A stretch of 64,000 nucleotides of DNA from positions 310,001 through 374,000 of the forward strand of contig JASJZC010000003.1 in NCBI GenBank assembly GCA_037178855.1. The letters are read 5' to 3'. This stretch comes from Oscheius sp. JU75. Its lineage: Eukaryota > Nematoda > Chromadorea > Rhabditida > Rhabditidae. The position numbers were made by a program, and so were the translations under genes. Shown piece after piece: positions 21,259-30,625 of this stretch (position 1 is the first letter of the stretch; each line of letters starts with the position of its first letter). The notes under the pieces were generated by a model. The model saw nothing but the letters and a program-made list of their open reading frames with translations, was not told where the DNA came from and searched no databases.

Positions 21259-22192
21259 ACTTGTCTAAACACATCTGTTAGAAATGTCGTCGTCCTGTGG
21301 AGACAGAGAGATAGGAAGGGAAAAATGGAAAATAGTGGTAGTGATTAGACAGCTATTGATGCAGAAAGACAGAGGGAGAGTAGAAAGAGAGACATATCTC
21401 TTCTCGTTTTCGAAGGGCTCTGGTGGCTCTTAGGCGGCCCATGACTCTTGTGGATATTAGACGTCCCATACTTTTAAGCGTCCGATACTTTTGGCGTGCC
21501 ATAAGTGCAAATTATTTTAGACGTCTCATACATTAGGCGTCCCATAACTATTTGGTTTGTCATAAATGTACAGTTCACCCCTTTCTATTTTATGCCTAAA
21601 CTCCTTGGGGCGCCTAAAATTCTAGGGACCGCCTAATTTTTTAAGAGCCACCAGAATCTTTCGAAGAGCCTTCGAGCTGGAAACAGCTCAGCACTAAAAG
21701 AGATGGGTCCACGTAAGAGGGTGCAATCTTTAGCTAAAAAAAGGATTAGAGGAAACAGCAGATGAACTGGGCACAACGACATGGAGACATGGCAAAAGAG
21801 AGATACGAGGACAAAAGCTTCGATTTGAAGAGAAGTTAAAGTTTTGAAAGAAAATCCGTGTACAGTTATCCGGGTACAGGAAAAAAGTAAGACAGAGAGA
21901 CACAAGAGAGATAAAGAGACTGAGTGGCAGAGAGACGGAGATATAGAGATAGAAATAGGGAAGCAGACAACAGCAGGACTGGTATATTCCAATCATAGCC
22001 GACACGTAGCTCGTCCCCACTCTTCATTTCCATTCCAGCCGGCGTAGTGCTACCAAGTAGACGGATTCCGAAAAAGGTTAGATACATGCTGCGAGCGAGT
22101 TGGTGCTTGGTGATTAGCATCGCATTGATCTCCCCAAAAGTGTGGGTCGTGAGGACATCAATTGGGATTTTTTTTTATTAGTCAGTGCTAAA
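21259..22192. other. Spacer with a small foldback element
   Basis: No gene is recognised. 21409-21664 is an inverted-repeat element (separate entry), a GA array is at about 21880-21960, and poly-T/poly-A runs lie near 22170-22200. A minus-strand frame around 21866-22120 is open but low-complexity in its second half, and no partner exon was found. Confidence 0.5.
21409..21664. repeat. Short foldback element with internal repeats
   Basis: Terminal arms 21409-21440 and about 21625-21664 are inverted copies (TTCGAA, CTGGTGGCTCTTA, TTAGGCGG). Between them lie six or seven degenerate repeats of the form TAGGCGTCCCATAACTTTT. About 255 nt in total, no coding capacity. Confidence 0.7.
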
Positions 22193-22693
22193 AAAAAAAA
22201 AACAAATCAAAGGTATACGACTTCAGATGAAAAAAGAAAAGGACTAGAGAGAAACTGTAGCTGGACAGGGAGGCAGAGAAAGAGAGTGCGATAGAGAGAT
22301 CCAGAATCTCTCTCTCTCGTAGTCTGAGGTTAGCGAAATAGGCTCCATTCTGTAACACAGAACACTAATGACTCAACTTTTCAAAAGTTCACATTCGTTT
22401 ACTTTTCCCAGATAAGGAATCTGACTAGGAGAAAATTACACTGCGATTTCGCAAGATTTCTGTTGCTGATAGGATGGAGAAATGAATTTCTCCATTTATA
22501 GAAGATTCTCGAAGCTCGTCGGCGGGTCCTTTATAAATAGTGTTTTCGAAAAACTCCACTTTTTACTCACTCCCATAACATTACATACCCCAAAAAAATA
22601 TGTCCTACCCATCGCTACCTAACAACAAGTATACTCCCAAGACTGGCGACTACTGTCGGACAGAGATTGAACTCATGATCAAGGTTCTTCTTG
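22193..22693 (+). repeat. Duplicated promoter block, truncated copy
   Basis: About 500 nt matches 25296-25790 closely, from AAACAAATCAAAG through a TATA box (TATAAATA, 22532-22539) to the first codons of a gene. It includes 22600-22690, a copy of the first exon of the gene at 25680, which then breaks off at a 36-nt palindrome. This copy carries no remainder of the gene. Confidence 0.9.
22600..22690 (+). pseudogene. Truncated exon 1 of the PSAP/PPxY gene
   Basis: The first 30 codons match exon 1 at 25680-25770 with few substitutions (start MSYPSLPSNKYTPKTGDYC). Homology ends at the palindrome 22669-22704, after which mariner-derived sequence follows. No downstream exons are present. Confidence 0.85.
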
Positions 22694-22704
22694 ATCATGA
22701 GTTC

Positions 22705-23788
22705 CCTTCTTCTTATTCTCTACCCTCTGTTCGTCTTGATCCGGACTATTGATGACCTGCCACCCTACGATCTGCGATATGAGCTCCTAAAAGGCACGAA
22801 TGGAGCCAAACGGTGGCTGATATCAACGATGTTTATGGCCAAGGGACGACGTCTACGAGGGTATGCCAGTTGTGGCTCTATCGCTTTCGGTCTGGGGACA
22901 AAAGTGTCGGAGATGAGCCATGGTCAACTTTTGATGAATCGAAACTGCTGCAGCTCGTGAACGAGAACAATCGGCAGTCTACCCGTGAATTAGCAGAGGC
23001 ACTGTCTGTCAGTCATGCTGCATTGGAACACCATTTGAAGCAACTGAGATTTATGAAGAAACTGGGCACTTGAATGCCGCATGACCTCAGTGACACCCAG
23101 AAGTGACAGCGCATGCCCATCGTCCATTCTCTCCTGTCCAGGTATGAGAGGAAATCATTTTTATCACGCCTGGTGACGGGGGATGAGAAGTGGGTAACGT
23201 AGGTAAACATCCCAAGGAAGCGTCAACGAGTGGGTCCAGGGCAGACACCAAATCCTGATGTGAAACCCGACACTTATTAAAGAAGATTATGCTCTGTGTT
23301 TTCTGGGATATCGAAAGAGTGGTGCGCTGGGAACTGCTGGATGCTGGAACTACCCTTACGGCCGCCATATACAGCCAGCAACTTGAAAAGGTTGCCGTTC
23401 CGTCAGAAGTCGAAGGTCATCCTGCAGATGAAGAAGGCGCGCCCCCATGTTGCCAAATCACTCGCTCCAAGATGCACGACCAGGGTTGGGAGATTCTAGC
23501 CCATTCTCCTTATAGCCCGGACCTTGCCCCTTCCGACTATTATCTGTTCCGGACTCTCAACAACGAGATTGGAGGACGACAGTTCGATTCCGACGGCGCA
23601 CCCAAACCCTGGTTGATAAACTTCTTTGCGCTAAAACCCAAGGTGTTCTTAGCGTGGCATCCGTAAGCTACCCGTGAAATGAGCAGACGTGGTACATCAT
23701 AATGATGATTACAACGAATGAAAAAGTTGTTTGGAAGTCAATAAATTTTTGCATTTGAAAAAGCAAAAAGACTTAGTTACCAACCCAA
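22705..23788 (+). mobile_element. mariner-family transposon, 5'-truncated and degenerate
   Basis: Translated pieces match mariner transposase in order: helix-turn-helix (VCQLWLYRFRSGDKSV, NNRQSTRELAEALSVSH), the WMPHDL linker, VTGDEKWV, MLCVFWDIERVVRWELL, IYSQQLEKV, KARPHVAK, and HSPYSPDLAPSDYYLFR. Several frameshifts and stops (for example after WMPHDLSDTQK and in the catalytic region) make it non-functional. The 3' terminal inverted repeat is recognisable at 23771-23788 followed by TA. No matching 5' repeat or N-terminus is present, so the 5' end was lost, apparently at the duplicate-block junction. Confidence 0.93.
23771..23788 (+). repeat. 3' terminal inverted repeat of the mariner element
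   Basis: ACTTAGTTACCAACCCAA directly abuts TA, the mariner target dinucleotide. Its complement (TTGGGTTGG...) has the usual mariner end form. Confidence 0.75.
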
Positions 23789-24173
23789 TAACAATGCTGG
23801 GCATATGAGTGGGTGGTCAGTTTTGGTCACTACAACTTGTGTACATTCTAGTTTCAGATCAATGTAGCCATCAGAGACAAACAATGGGGTGATCTACCAT
23901 GCACTGCTGACATCTATCCCTACATTTGTGATTAGCCGACTACAGGGGGATACGACTCTTAGTTTCGGAGTACCAAACTTTCTAATGATATGGAGAGACA
24001 GTGGTAGAGAAACATGGAGACCAAGAGACCGAGAAACAGAGTGACCGAGAGTCCGGCCAGTTTCTTTTTGAACCCCTCTTGTCTCGGGGCATAAAAAGGA
24101 GAAGCGGGTATCAGTTTCTTGCCCATGGGGACAGAGAGATCCGGTTAAACGGCTATAGCTTTAGATCGCGCAC
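23789..24173. other. Spacer upstream of the lectin gene
   Basis: No exon seen. It contains a short GA array (about 23990-24050) and a TATA-like CATAAAAAGG near 24089, about 85 nt before the lectin ATG. Confidence 0.5.
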
Positions 24174-24858
24174 ATGCAACGAACTTATGTGTGTCTTATT
24201 TCTACCCTTCCGGCTTGTTTAGCCTGTGTGGCTACCTATACCTATGATTTTCCCGCGTACAATATTGAGAGTACAAGTGCAGAAACTACGACCTCTACTA
24301 CCACAACCACGACGACCACTACAACGACTACGACTACCACGACTCCCAGTGAGCTTCATAATCTAGCAGCAAAATTTTAGTGCCCTGTCCTAATGGATGG
24401 TCCCAGTACGATACCAACTGTTTCCTCTTCGTTGCCGCTGCTGTTGATGCTCCAACTGCTCGTATGAATTGTCAAGCGGATGGTGGAGAGCTGGTCTCAA
24501 TTCATAGTCAAGCAGAAAATGACTTCGTCGCTGGTAGGAACTCGTGGATCAAAACTCAGAACGTTTCAGGTCTGACAGCTGGAGTTCAAACTTGGCTAGG
24601 TGGCATGAATCCAGCTGCCCCTGCCTATGCTTTCGTGTGGTCGGATGGCTCACCCTTCGGGCCCTACTTGAATTGGAGATCAACAGAGCCGACTCTGGGA
24701 GCCGCAGATAGGTGCACGATTGTAAGACTTGAGTTGATAATTTGTAAGGCTTGAGTTGGTAAATTTAGATGAACTTCAACCCCAACAACGCACTGTGGGA
24801 CGACTTTCCCTGTACGTTCATGTTGTCATATATCTGTGAACAAGTAGCTGTTCTATAA
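24174..24858 (+). CDS. Secreted C-type lectin-domain protein with Thr-rich stalk
   Basis: Exons 24174-24348, 24381-24721 and 24769-24858 give 201 residues; introns are 32 and 47 nt. A signal-like hydrophobic start (about residues 5-20) is followed by a mucin-like run of some 18 threonines at residues 38-57, then the lectin domain: CPNGW, YDTNCF, ARMNCQ, the SIHSQAEN motif, TWLGG, a WSDGSPF motif, ADRC, and a closing CTFMLSYICE. Cysteine spacing fits the family. The calcium/sugar motif is EPT rather than EPN or QPD, and the partner motif is WDD rather than WND, so calcium-dependent mannose or galactose binding is doubtful. Likely extracellular; ligand unknown. Confidence 0.88.
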
Positions 24859-25295
24859 AACTGCAGTTGCCTTAGCCCGACTTGTCTCTGTTTGTATTTC
24901 TGTCAATGTTTTCAGAGAGACAGAGAGACAAAGAGAGAATCAAAGTGAGAGACAAAGAGATCGACCACCTGGTTCTAGGTAAGTAAAAGTAGCTATGATT
25001 TTTTGTAATCCGAACAAAGTGTTCAAGAGAGCTGGAGAGTGCAACAGTTCATGCAACTGTTTCAACGAAGGAATACTAATGAGGTAGACTACTTCCAAGG
25101 CAGACTTTTCCAATCTTTCACGATTCGTAAGCCACGTGTTTTGCTGAAGTCATTGGGATCCACTCCAAGCTTATGATTTTCGCCTGTCGATAATTGATAA
25201 TTGAGTATCGCGGCATCTGAGAAACGAACTTATCCCAGTACCTGCCGAGTTTGAACTGAATCTGGTTTTGGAAGAAGAACAAACTCTTTTAACAA
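24859..25295. other. Spacer
   Basis: No gene recognised. A short GA array lies at about 24915-24965. Confidence 0.5.
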
Positions 25296-25790
25296 ACAAA
25301 AAACAAATCAAAGACATACGACTTCAGATGAAAAAGAAAAGGATTAGAGAGAAACTGTAGCTGGACAGGGAGGCAGAGAAAGAGAGTAGGACGTCTCGTA
25401 GACTGAGGTTTGCAAAATAGGCTCCATTCTGTAACACAGAACACTAATGACTCAACTTTTCAAAAGTTCACATTCGTTTACTTTTCCCAGATAAGGGACC
25501 AGACGAGGAGAAACTCACACCGCGATTTCGCAAGATTTCTGTTGCTGATAGGATGGAGAAATGAATTTCTCCACTTGTAGAAGATTCTCGAAGCTCGTGG
25601 GCGGGTCCTATATAAATAGAGTCTTTTCGAAAAACTCCACTTTTTACTCACTCCCATAACATTACATACCCCAAAAAATATGTCCTGCCCATCGCTACCT
25701 AGCAACAAGTACCCTCCCAAGACTGGCGACTACTGTCGGACAGAGATTGAACTCATGGTCAAGGTTCTTCTTGATAATAAGGATCTCTTT
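25296..25790 (+). repeat. Duplicated promoter block, intact copy
   Basis: Partner of 22193-22693. It keeps the TATA box (TATATAAATAGA, about 25609-25620) and continues into a complete gene. Confidence 0.9.
25611..25618 (+). promoter_or_regulatory. TATA box of the PSAP/PPxY gene
   Basis: TATAAATA lies 69 nt upstream of the ATG at 25680 and is conserved in the truncated duplicate at 22532. Confidence 0.6.
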
Positions 25791-26261
25791 GTCTCGAATC
25801 AGGTAAGACCCTTGAGCTCGCCACATTATTCCATTTTAGGACCACGTATTCGAGAAAATGGCTGCAACTTTGGAAGGAAAACGGAATCAAAGAAACATGA
25901 AAGATTGGTTCCTCAATACCCAGAAGATTCTGGAAACTGTGAGTCTCTGCTTCTGTCTCTATTTACACTGTCTTTCCAGGAAAACCGTTGGACCAAAGTA
26001 ATAAAGGACAACATCACCGACGAACAGAAAGCTCAACTCAAGGATCTTCTTGTGACCAAGGGTACCATCATCCACTCCAACCAGCCTCCTTCCGCCCCAC
26101 CCCTCTACCAAGACGCAGTCGGAGAGCACGGCTATGAGTCAACCGAAGGTCCGAAGGTAAGAGACGGGTGTATTGACTCAACTTCAGCCTTTCAGAAAAA
26201 ATCATCCGGATGTTTCGGTTGCTGGACGAGACGCAGCAGGCAAGGATACGAATCGAGTTGA
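25680..26261 (+). CDS. Small soluble protein with PSAP and PPLY motifs and a cysteine-rich tail
   Basis: Exons 25680-25802, 25840-25938, 25980-26156 and 26196-26261 join in phase 0 through introns of 37, 41 and 39 nt, giving 154 residues. There is no signal peptide or membrane segment. The first 100 residues look helical and charged. Near residues 111-118 the sequence PPSAPPLY overlaps a P(S/T)AP motif and a PPxY motif, the ligands of TSG101 and of NEDD4-family WW domains in known ESCRT adaptors. The tail is basic with CFGCW, a plausible palmitoylation or membrane-contact site, and ends QGYESS. I do not recognise the family. ESCRT or ubiquitin-ligase recruitment is inferred from motifs only. 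Confidence 0.8.
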   Translation: MSCPSLPSNKYPPKTGDYCRTEIELMVKVLLDNKDLFVSNQVRPLSSPHYSILGPRIRENGCNFGRKTESKKHERLVPQYPEDSGNCESLLLSLFTLSFQENRWTKVIKDNITDEQKAQLKDLLVTKGTIIHSNQPPSAPPLYQDAVGEHGYESTEGPKVRDGCIDSTSAFQKKSSGCFGCWTRRSRQGYESS

Positions 26262-26476
26262 TGACCATTTCCGGAGCTAAGCTTGATGCTACTGCCTTGT
26301 AGTAATGACCATTCGATTCCGAAATGAAGTTTATTTACAGTTTCAATCTCTCTGATATGCTGGAGGACAGGAAAAGTAGTAGGGGGTGGTCAAAATCAGA
26401 GTCAGGGGCTCTACTATGCTTGGTCTCACCGTAAGTATAAAAAGTAGGATTTGTTAGAAAAACCGAAAGAGGAAGA

Positions 26477-29400
26477 TCAATTGGATTGACGCGTCATGTG
26501 GAGGGCTCTCAAGTGGATTCGGGAATCTTCTATCCTCCCGTCGACTGTCTTCTCGTCCCGGATCAGTCGGGCTGCTCGGTCAACATAGGTCTGCCAGAGA
26601 CGGATATCTTCCTTGTTCAGGAATCGCTGCTAAAGTAGAGGGGTTGAACAAAAATGGGTAAGGGACATACCAGTGACTTCTCAATGTCCATCTCTCGTCT
26701 CTGGAAAGTAGTTCGGAGTAGACCAACATCACTGAGACGGCGACGGAGACGGGACTCTTCGAAGTGGACCTCGGACTGAAATGTGGAGGGTCAGTTAGGA
26801 TTGTGAGTCAAGAGACAGGGGGAGAGAACTGGTCTGGAAAGAGTGAGAGGATGAGTCAACTGACAGAGACAGATATATATTGCCAATGGTGCGTCTAGCC
26901 AACGAATTGAGTTGGTATGGTATGGTATGGGAAGCCGGTGACAGGGTTGGGGAGCTACAAGACAGAGAAAGTATGAAAGAAACAGTCAGTCAGGGGAATA
27001 GAACTCGAACGCCTGACACCTAGAACTGAAAGAAACAAAATCGTCCAACTGTCCCACCTTGTCTCCAGCTCCGGTCTTCAGACACTCGACTAGCTTGTCC
27101 ATCTGGCAGCGAAGTTTTGTGTCCAGTCTCAACAGATCCCAGCTGTTCTCCAAATGACGACGGATACGGCTAGCCAAAAGAGGGTCATGCAGCTGGACAG
27201 CATCCAGGATATTGATACCTAGGCGCTCATTCTGGGCTGCCTGTTCCTCAATGGAGAGACGTTTCTCCTCAAAGTTGGACAGACGATGGGATACGGTGGA
27301 GATGCTCTGGAAGTAAGATGTTGAACTGTCACTGTCACTATCTCTCACCTCAATCCTCCGATCCTCCAAGCTCCTAAGCTCCTGACTACCGAGATCTGGA
27401 TTCTTGTAGGCTTGTTGCAGTGACAATAAAGAAGGTGACGCGACCAGATTGCTCAAAAAGGCCGACGTTGTGGTGTTCATCCCATTCGGTGAGGCTAATG
27501 AGTTCAAACTAGTTGATCTATTCATATGATCCACGAAGAGCCCCTTGGGTTTTATCGGAACCGGTGGTTTCTCCCTTGGCTTCGGCTCATCTACCGGCAT
27601 TGGATGGACCTAAAGATTCCTTATTGATTCGGAGAATCTTATCTCCTAAAAGGATGCGACTTTTGCTTTGATGAGAGGCTTTTCGAGCACTGATAAGACT
27701 GGAAAAGAGCACGAGGTCGACTGAAAAAAGTCGCTGAATCGAGACCCGGGCATGGTTTGCTTACAAAGAAGGCAAGGCAAACATTACTCTGCGCAACCTT
27801 CAGTCATATTTTCTTGGAAACGATGAGTCTCCCGGTCTTTGTCTCTCTGTCTCTCCGTTTTTCCGTTTTTTTGACTCTCTGTTCTGTTTCTCTATTTTTG
27901 CTGTTTCTGTTTCTCTGTCTCTCTGTCAAAACTCTACCTCATAACGAAAATAGTGCATTCTTGACAGTGTAGCCATTTTGCAGACAGTGAGGGCAATATG
28001 GGTTTGGTAGAAAGATTTGGAGAGAGACGAACGAGTCCACGAATGTGACAAGAGACACACAAGTGGCGCTATCTCTTCTCTCTCGTCCCCCCTTGTCGGC
28101 TTATGTGCTTTACAGCTGCCCCATAAATGACATTTCTTTGTAGACGCAGTCAGTCTACCGGAAGCCAAAGAGCTGTGTAGTTTAATCAAAACAAGATAAA
28201 GAGACAGAAAGACAGATTGAGACCATGAGGCAGAGAGACAGATAGATGGGCAGATATGGGATTCTGTCTGTTCGACTCACCTCAACAGTTGGCTTGGAAT
28301 GAGCCGGTACAGCCGTATGAGTAGCATCCAGAGCGCTAGTCGAGGCCGAAAGAGTCGAATGCATCCTTAAAACTCATAAATATTATGATCATCTAGAGTT
28401 AAGAACCTAGGAGCAGGCTGTGGGGGTTTGGGCATTTCGGGAAGGATGGACTGCAAGGCTCCCGAATCCATGAGACTTCTGTAGCTGGAAGAATCATCCG
28501 GCACGGGCGAGATGGACATTGAGGACGAGGGAGACGGAGCCAGGAACGGAGAGGGTCGAGCCCTGAGATTAGTGCAGTTGAGAGAGGAAGTACGGTTAAA
28601 AAGAAAAATCTATTTTTGGGCTCTCAAAGCCAAACTTAAATTTGGCTCGTGGGCGCCCTTGTCGCACCCGTACCATCTCGCATCTTGGGTTGGCCGCCTG
28701 ATCCGAGTCAGCAGTGCGCATTTTTAGGGGTTCATGCATTGTTTTTGCGTTACCCTAAGACTCTTATTATTTGGATTAACATGGTTATTCAAAACAGAGT
28801 TCCATCTGTATTTGGATCTCTGACTGTACAGAGAGATAGAGAGTTAAGAAACAGAATCATGCTATTTTTTTTAGTAATGCAACTTACATGTTCTCCCGCT
28901 TCTGCTTGATCCTCCTCTTGGCTCCTGAAGGACTTCTGGTCAACATTCCCGGCTGGTCGCCTACTGAAGACAAAATAGAACGCGACGGCTGAAAAGAATG
29001 AGTCATCAGACAGTCTATACATTGCACTACGGGGCGGAAATAATATCCAAAACGGGCCGGGACGAGATCGACTAGATATGAAAAGGAATTTATGGAATTT
29101 CTCGTTAGAATTATTAAAATTTTTGGAGTTTTAAGCTGAGATTCAGGGGATAAAAAGTATCTTGGTCGTTCTGTTGAAAATAGTCGAAAGTGGGGAGAAG
29201 AGATGACGTAAGGGATATGTGTCACGTTCAAAAGGAGGCCAGAAAAAAAGGTGAGCTTAAGAACTGTCTGTCACTGTCAAAAATTCTAGAAAAAATTTGA
29301 AATGAGACATGGCTGGGGAAGACTGACTCATTTTAGAAGAACCTAAGGGGGTGAGAGTCAGCCAAACATTCTAGGCTGATTCAAGAGTCGAGACTGTCAA

Positions 29401-30625
29401 AATCGATAGAAGTATGAAAATAGCGGGAACAAAAAATCCGGAAGGAAATTCAACATACTTGGCTCGCCGGCGGCCACCTCTCTTATCAAAACGGGGAATC
29501 CATTTCAAAGTGGAACAGGGAGGGCGGTACCCTCCGGTGGTCAAGAAGGTGCGAAAATGACTCTCTCCTTTGGATCTGGCCTATGGCAGCCGGTCTCTCT
29601 GTCCCTTTCTCTTTTAGTCGGCACTCTCTCCCACTTTTACAAGCCATCTTAGGCAAAAGAATCACTCGTAGATGGTCTCTCTCTTCTCACTAAAGTGAAA
29701 AGGGGGATATTTACTCTCTCTCTCTCTCTCTTGCCACTTTTGTCCAAAACCCCAGTCATTTTTGTCCCAAAAAGACCCCCGACTACGTGAGCTCCCGTCC
29801 CGCTCCAAACAAAGAGAAGCACAAACAAATCGATCGACAGGCACTGTGAGAGAATGACAGTGCGCTTGGAATTGAGTCTTCGGCTAAGAAAAGAAAAAGA
29901 GAAACGACCTCGGGCACTGGCGGCCTTAGGTAATTAAAGGAGCGAAGGGGGCGACAGAACACAACAGGTTGCGCGGGCAGTCATATGTATAGGTGGAGGA
30001 AGGCTAATTAGGACAACAAATTTCGAGGGGAAGTCTCATAAGGTGTGAGGAAGGGTAAGTACAGGTGTGTGTCGACTGTTTAGGCAGAGATAAGACAGGC
30101 ATTTACTACGGCCAATGGCCTGGAGTAGTTTTACGACCCGGGGACGCGTTGTATAAGGAGACAGCCCATTTTTGTTTAGCGCCGAGAGAATTTAGTAGAC
30201 TCTGTCTCTGTCACTGCCTTTCTCCATGGGAAAAGAGGGAATTGTCGGCGCTGCAAGAGTGACACTCGAGTAGCCGGAGGCTGTACAGAAAGTGAGATAG
30301 AGTGGCCACACTGACCGACAGGCGTGAGGGGGACTGAGCGCGCGGCTGACCGAAAGGTCATCCGAAACTCTTTCCCGCCAAAATTCAGAAAATGTAGGTG
30401 GAGGGTGATTGATGTCGAGTGACAAGGACAGAGAGAGAGAGATGGTGTTCGACACCGGAAATTGGTAATCAGAGAAAGGTTGAGATTGGATATGGAAAAA
30501 AAGAAGGAGAGTAACAGAGACTGCCAAACAAAACTCACAATTAGCTGGTGGTAGTACCGCTGACTGGCTATTCTGTTAGACCGTGCCGTGGTCAAGGTGT
30601 CCGTATCGTAGTCGGCCGCCGTCAT
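26477..30625 (-). CDS. Shroom-like protein with C-terminal ASD2 domain
   Basis: Exons: 30625-30539, 28988-28888, 28562-28407, 28365-28281, 27609-27058, 26775-26671, 26629-26477, phases consistent, 412 residues. The middle is Ser/Pro-rich (PSPFLAPSPSSS, KPPVPIKPKG). From about residue 250 the sequence is helical; the end, RRREMDIEKSL..FLNKEDIRLWQTYVDRAARLIRDEKTVDGRIED, follows the ASD2 pattern of Shroom proteins (RREKVVSKIL..YL..Q..DY..FV..K..LL.E...L...). ASD2 recruits Rho kinase to apical actomyosin in epithelia. No PDZ or clear ASD1 region is visible, and an acceptor directly before the ATG suggests further 5' exons. The name rests on the last 150 residues. Confidence 0.72.
27828..27930 (+). 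repeat. CTGTCTCT/CTGTTTCT array in a Shroom intron
   Basis: About 100 nt of degenerate octamers in the 671-nt intron 27610-28280. A shorter run of the complementary orientation follows at about 28196-28250 in the same intron. Confidence 0.8.
28625..28680 (+). repeat. Fragment of the dispersed palindromic repeat
   Basis: AAATTTGGCTCG..GGGCGCCC..TGTCGCACCCGTACCATCTC resembles the region just before the TATA-like part of copies A and B (around 15495-15550 and 55860-55915). It lies inside a Shroom intron. Confidence 0.5.

Noticed and set aside
29420-29580. Minus-strand open stretch with YRPPCSTLKWIP and FDKRGGRRRAK before a GTATGT donor
   Set aside because: It looks exon-like, but its phases are incompatible with the flanking Shroom exons and no other partner was found.
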